Part shown: positions 9,701-18,898 of the stretch, in pieces
How positions within the stretch are numbered: the first letter of the stretch is position 1
How the letters are laid out: every line of letters begins with the position of its first letter
Assembly: GCF_009601685.2 (NCBI RefSeq)
Contig: NZ_CP045701.2
Span: forward strand, 1,674,001 to 1,738,000
Reading direction: 5' to 3'
Source: Pseudomonas brassicacearum
GTDB lineage: Bacteria > Pseudomonadota > Gammaproteobacteria > Pseudomonadales > Pseudomonadaceae
DNA: 64,000 nucleotides
Program-made: the position numbers and the translations under genes
The notes under the pieces: model-generated
What the model was told of the DNA's origin: nothing
Databases searched by the model: none
The model's input: only the letters and a program-made list of their open reading frames with translations

Positions 9701-12700
9701 AACAGCCAGAATGGCCGTCTCAACAGTGCCAGCACGCTGAACCTTGTCGCGGGCCAAGTCACCAACCAGGATGGCGGGGCCATCGGCAGCCAAGGCGCGC
9801 TGACGGCGTCGGTAAAAGGTCTGGATCAGCAGGGCGGCAAGCTGTTCAGCAACACCTCGCTGAGCCTGGACATGAACAACGGCCAGCTCAACAACCAGAG
9901 CGGCTTGATCAACGCCCCCGGCATGCTGCTGCTGAAAAACCTCAGCGGCGTGAACAACCAGGGCGGCGAAATCTCCAGCGCCGAAGCGTTCATCCTCGCG
10001 GCGCAAAACCTCACCAACGACAACGGCAAACTGCTGAGCAGCCAGGGCCTGACCCTGCGCATCGCCCAGGCGTTGAACAACGTCGAAGGCATGATCGGCG
10101 CGGCCACCGTCGATACCCAGACGCAAAGCCTGAACAACAACGGCGGCACAATCACCAGCCGTGGCAACCTCGTCCTGACCGTCGATCAACAACTCGATAA
10201 CCAGGCCCAAGGCCTGATCAGCGCCGCGCAACTGCTCACCCTCAAGAGCAGCAACCTGAACAACCAGGGCGGCAGCGTATTGGCCGGCGGCGCGTTGGTC
10301 CTCAATGCCATGGCCCTGAACAACAGCGCCAACGGCCTGATCAACGCCCAGGGCGACCTCACTCTCGACGCCGATTTTCTGGACTCCAGCGATGGCGGCG
10401 AAGTCTCGGCCAAGGGCGACATCAACCTGACCCTGGCATCGCTGACGCAAGACGGCGGCCGCCTGCTCGGCGAAAAAGCCGTCACGCTGAACCTCGGCAA
10501 CGGTGACCTGAACAATCGCAACGGTTTGATCATCGCCAAAGGTCCGCTGACGTTCAACGCCGTGCGCGACCTGAGCAACCAGGGTGGCGAAATCTCCAGC
10601 AGCCAGAGTTTCGACCTCAAAGGCCGCACGCTCGACAACAGCGGCGGCAAGCTGATCAGCAGCCAGAACCTGGGCCTCGACGGCCAAGCGCTGGTCAACC
10701 AGAACGGGTTGATTTCCGGCTGGCAAGGACTGCTGGTCAACGGCGCGAGCCTGGACAACCGCAACAACGGCACCCTGTCCAGCCGCAACGGCAACGTGAC
10801 CCTCAACCTGCTGGGCAACCTGCTCAACGGCAACGGCGGTGCGTTGGTCAGTCAGGGCAGCCTCGGTGTGACCGCCGTGTCGGTGGATAACACTAAAGGC
10901 ATTCTCAGCAGTGGCGGTGCGCAGAACCTCAACCTCAGCGGCGCGCTCGATAACGGCCAGGACGGTCTGATCGACAGCGGCGCGGGCCTGACCATCAAGG
11001 CCACCTCCGTGGCGAACGTCAGTGGCGCGGTCAACGCGCAGCAAACGCTGACCCTCGATGCCAACGATGTAAACAACCGCCAGGGCACGCTGGTGGGTAA
11101 CGCCGAAGTCACCCTGAACCTCAATGGCGTACTCGACAACAGCGCCGCCAAGCTCGCCAGCGCCGGCCCGCTGACCGTAAAAGGCGCGACGGCGATCAAC
11201 AACCAGGGCGGCCAGATTGCCAGCCAGGATCAAATGACCCTGCTCACCGGCTCCCTGGACAACAGCAACACCGGGACCATCGCGGCAAAAAATGCCCTGG
11301 CGATCACCGCCACCGGCGCGGTGCAGAACCATACCAACGGCCTGATCTACAGCCAGACGGCGGATATCGAACTCGATGCCGCGAGCCTGGCCAATGGCAA
11401 GGGTGAAATACAAAGTCAGACCGGCCTGGATTTCGCACTGAGCGGTGATCTCGATAACCAGGGCGGCAAACTCATCGCCCAGACCGGCGATGTCAGCGTC
11501 ACGGCGGCCAACATCGACAACCGCGGCGGCACCCTCGCCGCAATCAAGGGCGCCCTTGAAGCGCGCACCGTGGGCGTATTGCGCAACGGCTTCGATGTGA
11601 ACAACAAGGGCGGCGTGATCCAGGCCCAGCGCCTCAATCTCCGCGCCTTGGCTGGGCTGAACAACAACGGCGGGCGGATCGCGGCTCAAGCGGGCGATGT
11701 CATTATCAACACGGCTGATCTGAATAACCGTAGCGGTGGGCTCTATGCCACTGGGCTGGTTAGCATCAGTGGCGCCGACCTGGATAACGGCGCGAGTGGC
11801 CAATTGGCGGGCGGCACCTTGGATTTCACCTTGAGAGGCGCCCTGAGCAACGTCGGCGGCGTTCTCGAAAGTGACAGCCGCATCGGCTTGAACGCTGCCA
11901 GCTTAAACAACCAGGGCGGCCAATTGCGTACTCTGGCCAGCAGCGGCAGTACTCGCCTGCAAGTGACGGGCGTGTTGGACAACCGCAATGGCGTGATGGA
12001 AGTCGCCAACCAAGACTTGACCTTACAGGCCGGCAGCTTCCTCAACACTGGCGGCCGCTTGCTGCATGGCGGTACGGGAGAGTTCCAGATCGACTTGGCC
12101 AACCTGGGCAGTGCCGGTGGTGACATTGTGACCCTCGGCGGCCTGACCCTGAGCGCCGCCAACTGGACCAACAGCAGCGTGATCCAGGCTGCGCGGCTGA
12201 ATATCGACGTCGGTCAACTGACGCTCACTGGCAGCGGCCAGTTGCTGGCGACCGACAGCTTAGTGGGGCGTGGAGGCAACTGGACCAACAACGGTCTGAT
12301 CGCCAGTAACGGCACACTGGATATGGCCCTGACCGGGCTATACGCGGGTAGCGGCCAGGTCACTAGTGTCGGCAATCTCGGCCTGAGCGCCGCAGGCATA
12401 CAGGTATCAAGCGCTGGACGGATCGCCGGTGCGAGCGATGTGCAGGTCAGGGCCGGCGGTACGTTGGTCAACCAGGGGCGCATCACCTCCGCCCGGGACC
12501 TGACCCTCAATGCCGCCAATCTGAGCAACAGCGGCACGATCGGCAGTGCCGGCAAGCTTGACCTGGTCAGCCAGGTGCTGCGCAACGAAGGCGCGGACGC
12601 AGGTAATCAGAGTTTAATTTCCAGTGGCGGCGACATGCGCCTGCTGGTCGGCGACTTCACCAACCGCTTCGCTACGGTGTATAGCCTGGGAGGCCTGCTG

Positions 12701-15700
12701 GTGGCTGGCGATGCAGCGCTCAATCGCGCCAACCGCATCGACAACGTATCGGCCACGTTGCAGAGCGGTGGGGCGATGGGGCTGTACGCCAGTACGGTCA
12801 GCAACCGCAAGGACGCGTTTTCCGTCAGTGAGCAATTGGTTTCCGGCACCATCACTTATCAGTGTCTCAACTGTAAGGGACGGCACTACGACTTCTTCTA
12901 TTACCTGACCGAAGAGATCGTCCGTTCAGTGCAGGCGGACTCCGCAGCGGCATCAATCAATGCCGGCGCTGCGCTGAAAGTGCAGTCATCACTTTTTGAG
13001 AACAAGCACAGTACCGTCAGCGCCGGGTCGTCCATCGATATCAGCGCGGATAATTTCAACAACGAGGGGGCGTCCACCGAAAGCGTGCTGCGCACCCGGC
13101 AGTTCCGCAATCCCAACGACAGCGAGCGAAGCTCCGTCTGGGACAGCCTGACGCGTGAGGGCGGGGCGATCGCCGAATACGCCAAATACAACTCAAAGAC
13201 CCAGTTCGTCTACCAGGAAGAATGGTATGACGTCGACGGCAGTTACATCACACCAGTGGCCCAATCAAAACAGGACACCGGCATAGCCAACCCGAACTAC
13301 CGGCCCAACTCGGGCTATGCGGTACCCAGCAAAATCCTGGGTTATACGCTGATCGATACACGCGAGACGCAAACCAACACAGGCGTGGCCGCTAACGCCG
13401 TCATTCAGGCTGGCGGCGCGGTTAACATCACCGCCAGCCAGACGCTGGGCAACGGCGTTACACGCCAGAACACCGGCTATTCCAGCCAATCCCTGAGCAC
13501 GGCAAACACTCAGGCCAGCAGTGTGGTCAATCCCAACACCGCGCGCATCAATGCACAATTGCCGCCGGACCTGGCCCAGCGTCAGGTCAACCCGCTGGAC
13601 CTGCCAGGCTTCGTCCTACCCACCGGCGGTAGCGGTTTGTTCCGTCTGAGCGCTCTGGCCGCAAGCCAGGCCAACACCTCTAGCGTCGCACCGTCGCCAG
13701 CCAATTGGACCCTGGGAGGTGCCAGCATCGGCCTTACCCAACGCCAGCAACCTTTGGAGCAGACCGGCCCAACCCAGCTGAGCGGCGGCAATGGACCGAT
13801 CTTCCAGCCTGGCGCTTCAGCGGTGCTGCCGCAGGTGCTTCCCGCAGCGGCGCAGGGCGTCCCCAGCACCGCTACCGTGGTCAATCCGCAAAGCATCGCT
13901 CGAGTGCAGGGCCTACCCCTCAACAGCCGCGGACCGCAGCCGCATAAATATCTGGTCGAGACCGATCCTGCATTGGCTGACCTCAAGCAATTCATGAGCT
14001 CGGATTATCTTCTGGACAAGTTGGGGTATGACTCGGACGCCAGCTGGAAACGCTTGGGCGACGGATACTTCGAGCAGCAAATGATCCAGCAGGCGGTGAC
14101 GGCTCGTACCGGCAAGCGCTTCATCGATGGCCAGACATCTGACGATGCGCTTTACCGGTATCTGATGGACAACGCCATCGCCAGCAAGCAGCAACTGGGC
14201 CTTTCGGTGGGCGTTACCCTGACCGGCTCTCAGGTGGCGGCCTTGACCCACGACATCGTCTGGCTTGAAGAGCACGAAATCATGGGCGAGAAGGTGCTGG
14301 TGCCGGTGCTCTACCTAGCCCACGCCAACGACCGCCTGGCGCCGACTGGCGCGCTGATCGAAGGCCAGGATGTGAACCTGATCGCCGGTCAGAACCTGGA
14401 GAACAGTGGGACCCTGCGTGCCAAGAACAATCTGTCGGCCAGTGCCGGCCAGGACTTGGCCAACGGTGGTTTGATCCAAGCCGGCGGTCGCGTCGATTTG
14501 CTGGCAGGCAATACCTTGTCCAACGGTGCGGGAGGCATCATCAACGGCCGTGATGTCAGCCTGAACAGTCTGCTGGGGGATGTTGTAAATGAACGCACCC
14601 AGACCCTGCAGAAGGGCGGCTACGTCGTTGAAGGTAAGCTGGACAGCGCCGCCCGTATCGAAGCCTCCAACGATCTGATCGCCGGCGTCGGGCGCGACTT
14701 GCTCAACATCGGTGGCGTGATGCTGGCGGGCCGCGATGTGGAGATCCGCACCGGGCGTGACCTGCTGATAGGTTCTGCCGAACAGACCTACAGTTATCAA
14801 AACGGGACGCGCAACCGCAGCGAGTCCATCAAACAGTCCGGCTCGCAGATCACCGCTGGTCGTGACTTGGACATGGGCGCCGGCCGCGACTTCGCCGCCA
14901 TCGGCAGCAACCTGGAGGCCAAACGTAACATTGCCATTGACGCGGTCGGCGACATGACCCTGGCTTCGGCTGCCGATGAGGAACACTCCTACTCCAAGAG
15001 CAAGAAGGTGACCCGCCAGGAGGATCATGTCCGTCAGGTCGGCACCCAGTTGAGGGCCGGCGGTGATGTTTCCATGACCGCGGGTGAGGATATTCGTCTG
15101 ATCTCCAGTCGGGTCAGTGCGGGTGATGAGGCGTATCTCTATGCCGCAGACCAGCTCGAATTAACGGCTGAGGCCGACAGTGACTACTCGCTTTACGAGA
15201 AGAAGAGCAAGGGCAGTTGGGGGAAAAAGAAGACCAAGCGTGACGAAGTGACAGACGTGCGTCATGTCGGCAGCGCGATTACCACGGGCGGTGACCTGAT
15301 TCTGGAGAGCGGAGGGGATCAGCGATACCAGGCGGCCAAGCTCGACAGCGGCAATGACCTGACCGTCAGCAGCGGTGGCGACATCGTTTTTGAAGGCGTG
15401 AAGGATTTGCATCAGGAGAGTCACGAGAAGAGCAAGTCCAGCGCAGCTTGGTTCAGCATGAAGGGTAAAGGTCGCACTGACGAGACCCTTCGCCAGAGCG
15501 AACTGACTGCTCAGGGCGACCTGGTGATCAACGCGGTGGGCAAGATCCACGCTGACGTGCGACAGGTGAACAAGCAGACGGTAAGCGCGTCCATCGATGC
15601 GATGGTCCAGGCCGATCCAAAACTGGCGTGGCTCAAGGAGCTTGATGCGCAGGGCGGGGTCGACTGGCGGCAGGTACAGGAGGTCCACACCAGCTTCAAG

Positions 15701-17497
15701 TACGCGAACTCCGGTCTGGGCCCGGCTGCGCAGATGGTAATCGCCATTCTCATGACCGTCATGCTCGGCCCTGCGGGTGCTGGCCTTGGCGGCTGGGCCC
15801 TGGCAGGTGCCTCCAGCCTGGCAACCACCGGCACGGTTGCGACCATCAACAACAAAGGAGACATAGGCGCCGGTTATAAAGCCGTTCTTAGCAAAGATGG
15901 CCTTACCAACGCCGCGATCGCAGCCATCACTGCCGGTGTAGCCGAGAACTATCTTGGCGATATGACCATGACCAAGCAGGTCAATGGCAAGACGGTGATT
16001 GACTTAAGTTCTATCGAAGCCGTCAGTCATTTTGCCGGTCAGCAGTTGATCAACAACGCATCCGCTGCCGCGATCGCCAAGGCTTTCGGTCGAGACGTTA
16101 CGTTGGCCGGTATCCTCCAGTCGACGATCTACAGCACCTTGGCGGCGTACTCCTTTGACCAGGTGGGTAACCTCAAGCTGAAGACGGGCAGCCCGGAGAA
16201 GATTGCCCTCCATGCATTGGTAGGCGGCATGATCGCCGAAGCTTCGGGCAGCGACTTCGCAGTCGGTGCAATGGCGGCTGGTGTGAACGAGGCGTTCGCC
16301 AACCAGCTGCGGCGTATGTCGGCCCAGATGGACCCGCAAAATCGCGACCACCTGATGCTGATGTCTTCGCAACTGTTAGGCGTAGTGGCCGCTGCCGCTG
16401 TGGCTGGTGATGACGCGAACAGCCTGCAGACAGGCTCGTATGTGGCTGGCAATGCGACCCAATACAACAACCTCAATCACCATGACATGAGTGACTTTGT
16501 CGGGGACATGAATGCCTGTGGTAGCAGCGAGATCTGTCAGAAGAACACGTGGGATGGGGGGAAGTACGAGGAGATCAGTAACGAAATCACCGATTGGTCG
16601 GAGAAGGCCGTCAGTGGAGCTTTTGCCAAATCCTTGTTGACTTCGATCCAGGGCGGGCTGACCGCTCTGAATGACCTCAATTGCACGACGGCGACTTGCA
16701 CGCAGTACAAGGACACTCTGACTGAGCGTGCGTTGAACGACCTGACGAACTTGGCGAAGGTTACTGACACGTGGGAAAACGCAACAAGCGTGGCTGCGCT
16801 GGTCATACCGACCTCAGGCGGCGCGCGTGGTGCTGGCGCTGGCGAAGGAGGGATTTCGCCTAGGGTTCAGGCGGCTTTGGATAAGTTTACGGAGGCCAAG
16901 GCCATACGTACGGGCGCGACCCTAACGGCGGAGAAAACTGCTTTGCCGGCAGGTTATCGCGAAGGTAATTCCGTAGGTGCGGCTTTCAACGAGAGGGGTG
17001 GGTTACCGGAGGGCTACCGTCGGGTCATCAACACTAAAACTGGTAACACGGAGGTGTTGGCAGCGGACGGAAAGCTCTACCTTGAGACTAGTAATGGACT
17101 GACACCGAAGGCTGGGGGTAATCTTGCGGGGTTGGTTGATGCAGAGAAAAATATTGCCGGTGCAAAAAGTAATGGTTTTGCTGAGGCCTTAACTGGTGTT
17201 ACACAGAAACAGCTCGATAAGAAATTTAAACATGCCTCTGATTTTGGTGTGGTGACAACAAAGAAGAATTCTGAAACACTGGCCCAGTATGAATCTGCAA
17301 TCAAAACTCATATGGCATCCACTTCTACGATTCAGCAAGGTACATACGGGTTTGTAAAAGATTCAAAAGTGTTTTTTAACTCGGCCACCAACAACGCTGT
17401 TGTGCTTGATGCGACAGGAAATTTTGTGACGGGATTTAAGCTTTCTCCAGGAACTCAGCAGTTTGAGAATTTCATTAAAAATGGAGTGCTGCGATGA
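6797..17497 (+). CDS. cdiA: CdiA/FhaB-type giant exoprotein with colicin-D-like C-terminal toxin
   Basis: 3,566 residues. A long signal region ends near WAQA (residue 48). The TPS secretion domain follows, with NPNL (116-119), NPYG (156-159) and a CNGC pair (162-165). Residues ~200-2000 are tandem FHA-type ~20-residue beta-helix repeats (DNxxG, NNQGG). A Cys-containing spacer (YQCLNCKGRHY), a Ser/Pro/Gln-rich region and a second FHA block follow. A DUF637-like pretoxin region starts near 2935. The VENN motif of many CdiA proteins is absent. After about residue 3445 base composition becomes AT-richer and the tip reads KKFKHASDFGV (KFKH at 3476-3479), matching the active-site region of colicin D, which cleaves tRNA-Arg anticodon loops. 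ATG 6797 is preferred over TTG 6776 because AACGAGA precedes it at good spacing. Confidence 0.93.
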   Translation: MDDRQYAFLARQPSSALQPREQFWGMPKRGLAFLLANVMFWQPLWAQADGIVVSAPGTGLDRAGNGVPIVNIAKPNGSGLSHNQFKDYNVGSNGVILNNATARTQSTQLGGIILGNPNLNGTAAKVILNEVNGGNPSQLRGYTEVAGQSGHVIVANPYGITCNGCGFINSPKVTLSTGKPVVENGQLSRYQVDQGSVTIEGAGLNANNVDHFEIITRSAKINAEIQAKNLTIVAGRNDVNADTLNATARADDGSAKPELAIDSSALGGMYAGTIKLVGTEAGVGVKLDGKLIASGGDIQLDANGHLSMVDTSASGAVNVKAASLDAQGPVYAGTTLNAQTQGNLTNQQTLAARDGIVLNAGGQLSNNGIIEAGVNADNTRNAMGDVSVTAQSLNNSGKSIVASRNLTADVAQTLNNQGGTLSAGQTTTVKAGTLDNQNKGRVLSNGVLNVTADKLLNTQGVVSSNGNLTANVGQLNNGSGEFNSLSNVTLRVASLDNVAGLVAAGQMLDINASGQVNNRGGRLTASKSAELSAGSLDNRQGSLSAQQGLNLNLTGQLLNAQGSVTSSDTLQLKAGQVDNTAGRIASAKELDASVTGLDQQNGELFSNTSLSLDMNQGQLNNQGGLINASGALLLNNLKDVNNQNGEISSKQAFILAAQNLDNSGGKLLSNQGLMLRIAQVLDNARGAISAASVDSRSNSLDNSEGLISSRDRLDLTVDALLDNQRGSLIADGALLLVADRLDNRVGEIVGKTGLNATVNTVDNRQGTLISTDALKLTAASLDNRQAGLIGATKGLDLDVDDLDNRGGELSSNADVTLVSQNLDNSDGGQVFAGQALKLTVDQLLNRTKGLLSAKAGLELDGGSLDNSGGYLISQQNQRINLSRDLLNSQGQLSSEGSLSVTAANLTNTGGSLSSAKDLTVRSLGRLDNQGGELVADGGLLLTSAALDNRQQGHISAKGAVGVTTGAYDNSQNGRLNSASTLNLVAGQVTNQDGGAIGSQGALTASVKGLDQQGGKLFSNTSLSLDMNNGQLNNQSGLINAPGMLLLKNLSGVNNQGGEISSAEAFILAAQNLTNDNGKLLSSQGLTLRIAQALNNVEGMIGAATVDTQTQSLNNNGGTITSRGNLVLTVDQQLDNQAQGLISAAQLLTLKSSNLNNQGGSVLAGGALVLNAMALNNSANGLINAQGDLTLDADFLDSSDGGEVSAKGDINLTLASLTQDGGRLLGEKAVTLNLGNGDLNNRNGLIIAKGPLTFNAVRDLSNQGGEISSSQSFDLKGRTLDNSGGKLISSQNLGLDGQALVNQNGLISGWQGLLVNGASLDNRNNGTLSSRNGNVTLNLLGNLLNGNGGALVSQGSLGVTAVSVDNTKGILSSGGAQNLNLSGALDNGQDGLIDSGAGLTIKATSVANVSGAVNAQQTLTLDANDVNNRQGTLVGNAEVTLNLNGVLDNSAAKLASAGPLTVKGATAINNQGGQIASQDQMTLLTGSLDNSNTGTIAAKNALAITATGAVQNHTNGLIYSQTADIELDAASLANGKGEIQSQTGLDFALSGDLDNQGGKLIAQTGDVSVTAANIDNRGGTLAAIKGALEARTVGVLRNGFDVNNKGGVIQAQRLNLRALAGLNNNGGRIAAQAGDVIINTADLNNRSGGLYATGLVSISGADLDNGASGQLAGGTLDFTLRGALSNVGGVLESDSRIGLNAASLNNQGGQLRTLASSGSTRLQVTGVLDNRNGVMEVANQDLTLQAGSFLNTGGRLLHGGTGEFQIDLANLGSAGGDIVTLGGLTLSAANWTNSSVIQAARLNIDVGQLTLTGSGQLLATDSLVGRGGNWTNNGLIASNGTLDMALTGLYAGSGQVTSVGNLGLSAAGIQVSSAGRIAGASDVQVRAGGTLVNQGRITSARDLTLNAANLSNSGTIGSAGKLDLVSQVLRNEGADAGNQSLISSGGDMRLLVGDFTNRFATVYSLGGLLVAGDAALNRANRIDNVSATLQSGGAMGLYASTVSNRKDAFSVSEQLVSGTITYQCLNCKGRHYDFFYYLTEEIVRSVQADSAAASINAGAALKVQSSLFENKHSTVSAGSSIDISADNFNNEGASTESVLRTRQFRNPNDSERSSVWDSLTREGGAIAEYAKYNSKTQFVYQEEWYDVDGSYITPVAQSKQDTGIANPNYRPNSGYAVPSKILGYTLIDTRETQTNTGVAANAVIQAGGAVNITASQTLGNGVTRQNTGYSSQSLSTANTQASSVVNPNTARINAQLPPDLAQRQVNPLDLPGFVLPTGGSGLFRLSALAASQANTSSVAPSPANWTLGGASIGLTQRQQPLEQTGPTQLSGGNGPIFQPGASAVLPQVLPAAAQGVPSTATVVNPQSIARVQGLPLNSRGPQPHKYLVETDPALADLKQFMSSDYLLDKLGYDSDASWKRLGDGYFEQQMIQQAVTARTGKRFIDGQTSDDALYRYLMDNAIASKQQLGLSVGVTLTGSQVAALTHDIVWLEEHEIMGEKVLVPVLYLAHANDRLAPTGALIEGQDVNLIAGQNLENSGTLRAKNNLSASAGQDLANGGLIQAGGRVDLLAGNTLSNGAGGIINGRDVSLNSLLGDVVNERTQTLQKGGYVVEGKLDSAARIEASNDLIAGVGRDLLNIGGVMLAGRDVEIRTGRDLLIGSAEQTYSYQNGTRNRSESIKQSGSQITAGRDLDMGAGRDFAAIGSNLEAKRNIAIDAVGDMTLASAADEEHSYSKSKKVTRQEDHVRQVGTQLRAGGDVSMTAGEDIRLISSRVSAGDEAYLYAADQLELTAEADSDYSLYEKKSKGSWGKKKTKRDEVTDVRHVGSAITTGGDLILESGGDQRYQAAKLDSGNDLTVSSGGDIVFEGVKDLHQESHEKSKSSAAWFSMKGKGRTDETLRQSELTAQGDLVINAVGKIHADVRQVNKQTVSASIDAMVQADPKLAWLKELDAQGGVDWRQVQEVHTSFKYANSGLGPAAQMVIAILMTVMLGPAGAGLGGWALAGASSLATTGTVATINNKGDIGAGYKAVLSKDGLTNAAIAAITAGVAENYLGDMTMTKQVNGKTVIDLSSIEAVSHFAGQQLINNASAAAIAKAFGRDVTLAGILQSTIYSTLAAYSFDQVGNLKLKTGSPEKIALHALVGGMIAEASGSDFAVGAMAAGVNEAFANQLRRMSAQMDPQNRDHLMLMSSQLLGVVAAAAVAGDDANSLQTGSYVAGNATQYNNLNHHDMSDFVGDMNACGSSEICQKNTWDGGKYEEISNEITDWSEKAVSGAFAKSLLTSIQGGLTALNDLNCTTATCTQYKDTLTERALNDLTNLAKVTDTWENATSVAALVIPTSGGARGAGAGEGGISPRVQAALDKFTEAKAIRTGATLTAEKTALPAGYREGNSVGAAFNERGGLPEGYRRVINTKTGNTEVLAADGKLYLETSNGLTPKAGGNLAGLVDAEKNIAGAKSNGFAEALTGVTQKQLDKKFKHASDFGVVTTKKNSETLAQYESAIKTHMASTSTIQQGTYGFVKDSKVFFNSATNNAVVLDATGNFVTGFKLSPGTQQFENFIKNGVLR
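8585..10240 (+). repeat. Long internal duplication in cdiA, period 1,236 bp
   Basis: The ~420-bp segment starting at 8585 (LDQQNGELFSNTSLSLDM) is repeated at 9821 (LDQQGGKLFSNTSLSLDM). The similarity runs in register through FILAAQNL and LRIAQ-L-N. The offset is exactly 412 codons. A weaker third relative begins near 10500. This is a higher-order duplication on top of the 20-residue FHA repeats. Confidence 0.75.
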
Positions 17498-17766
17498 GCC
17501 TTACTATTTTAGAATTTGCACGATCGTTTGTAGCGGGAAGACTGACAGCCGAAATTTTCGCTGAGGCTTATATTGAACTTTGGAAGATTGAGCGAGATAG
17601 GAACGTCCTTCAACTCGATGAACCCTCGTTAAATGAGTGTCTATCAAGTATTTTTTGTGCTGCGGATATGTACGAGCCAAGCGAGTCAAGGGAAGAGTAT
17701 GAGCTTGACGACGAAATGCTTAGAACTGAGGTTGCGAATTTGGTGCAAAAGATAGTGCCTGATTAG
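17494..17766 (+). CDS. cdiI: Colicin-D-type immunity protein for the cdiA toxin tip
   Basis: 90 residues, acidic and cytoplasmic, with no signal peptide. The spacing and residues (FARSFVAGRLTA near the start, then ADMYEPS and YELDDEMLRTEVANLVQKI) resemble the colicin D immunity protein as I remember it. This agrees independently with the colicin-D-like tip of the upstream protein. The start ATG overlaps the cdiA stop (ATGA), so translation is coupled. Its role would be to bind the incoming or self nuclease domain and block tRNA cleavage. The gene is AT-richer than the cdiA body, like the toxin tip, so the pair was probably acquired as one module. Confidence 0.8.
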   Translation: MSLTILEFARSFVAGRLTAEIFAEAYIELWKIERDRNVLQLDEPSLNECLSSIFCAADMYEPSESREEYELDDEMLRTEVANLVQKIVPD

Positions 17767-17884
17767 CTGTTTCAACGGGGGGGACGGATCACGTTATCTG
17801 TGCGGTTTCTTAGATAGAAAATGTGGTCTGTCCCCTGAGGAGACTTTACACATGATGGAAAAAGGGAACACCCATTAGCCGGTC

Positions 17885-17992
17885 TCAAGTCAAGGCTAAA
17901 AGCCAACTCCGGGCATCTCTCATGAACTCCGCAATGGCCTCTGGAGTACTGAGATATTCTGCGGGGTCAAATTCTGTAAAGGTCTCAATCAT
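17885..17992 (-). pseudogene. 5' remnant of a HigA-like addiction-module antidote gene, copy A
   Basis: 35 codons. The N-terminus MIETFTEFDPAEYLSTPEA matches the start of the addiction-module antidote family, which is normally ~95-100 residues with an HTH domain. The similarity stops after EFMRDA and runs into unrelated sequence and a stop. GGAGAG precedes the ATG. No partner toxin gene is next to it. It lies in the duplicated flank described at 17911-18086. Confidence 0.6.
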
Positions 17993-18086
17993 TTTGCTCT
18001 CCGCGTATGTGAAAAACGGGCGACCCAAAGGTTGCCCGTTTTCGTTACCCAGCAGCTTGCGCTCGCAACCGTCTCCCAATCACATC
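17911..18086. repeat. 176-bp duplicated CDI downstream flank, copy A
   Basis: Aligns without gaps to 19646-19821, with 13 mismatches (about 93% identical). It contains the start of the antidote remnant, a terminator hairpin (about 18007-18037), and the last codons of a copy of the minus-strand gene at 19780-20052 (ending RRLRAQAAG). The rest of that gene copy is missing to the right, where the transposase element begins. Confidence 0.9.
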
Positions 18087-18110
18087 GAAAAAAGCGAAAA
18101 AAGGGGACAG

Positions 18111-18898
18111 AAAAAAGGGGACAGATTTATTTTTTGATTCTTTGCTACGCTGAAAGCTTCCACGGAGGAGGAATCAAATATGCCCAGGATGGGACGTATT
18201 GTTATACCGAATTACCCACACCATATCGTACAACGTGGTCATAACCGTCAAGTGGTGTTTGCCGTCGCTGAGGATTATCAACGCTACCTCACGGATCTGC
18301 GTGAACTTAAGGATGCATTTGGCGCAAAGGTCTACGCCTATTGCCTGATGACCAATCATGTTCGTCTGTTGCTGGCTCCGGGGGAGTCGGTCGCTGGATT
18401 GGGGCAGTTGATGAAGGCTCTGGCGGCGCGTGCGACGCGCTACCGCAATCGGTTGGAGGGGCGTTCAGGCACTTTATGGGAAAGCCGTTACAAATTCAGT
18501 GTGGTGCAGTCGGATTCTTACTTGCTTGCCTGTTGCCGTTACATCGAATTGAATCCCGTGCGAGCTCGTATGGTGGCTGATGCTGCGGATTACCCATGGT
18601 CGAGCTATCGAGCCCGGGTAGGTAATGTGCCAGACGGCCATTGGCTGGATGCTGATCCATGCTTTGTTGCTCTGGGTAATACAAGTGCGGAGCGTTGTCG
18701 TCGGTATGAAGAGTTCGTACGCCAAGCCGTTCCAGCGGACGAGATCAGATTGAATCGCAGATGCTCTGCAACGAGGTCAGTTGACGGGGACGAGCCGTTT
18801 TGTGGACGAGGTAGAGCGGATTGTTGGTGTACGGATAGAGCAACGAGGGCAGGGCCGGCCAAGGATTGATTTGGAAAAATAAATCTGTCCCCTTTTTT
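18111..18898 (+). mobile_element. Y1 (HUH) transposase element with 24-bp terminal inverted repeats
   Basis: Perfect 24-bp inverted repeats at 18111-18134 and 18875-18898 share the core GGGGACAGATTTATTTT and bracket one transposase gene. Complementarity continues imperfectly outside (CCAATC and AAAAAAGC blocks near 18076-18110 and 18900-18917). The left end also carries a partial tandem repeat of AAAAAAGGGGACAG. The element separates the duplicated flank from the orphan toxin tail. Confidence 0.85.
18180..18882 (+). pseudogene. IS200/REP-associated Y1 transposase, frameshifted and with an altered HUH motif
   Basis: The start is well supported (GGAGGAG upstream, MPRMGRIVIPNYPHHIVQRG). Family landmarks follow: CLMTNHV, GTLWESRYK, RYIELNPVRARMV. 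The HUH motif reads NHVR instead of NHVH: His at 18357-18359 is kept but the second His is Arg (CGT, 18363-18365), a one-base change from CAT. Near 18756-18759 the frame shifts by +1. The original reading frame alone ends at 18869, but the shifted frame restores the family C-terminus (DALQRGQLTGTSRFV to GQGRPRID) and stops at 18882. The enzyme cuts single-stranded DNA in active relatives; this copy is probably dead. Confidence 0.85.

Noticed and set aside
8999..11803. 934-codon open frame antisense to the cdiA repeats
   Set aside because: Repetitive Ala/Val/Gln text is produced by reading the FHA repeats backwards; no start context or domain.
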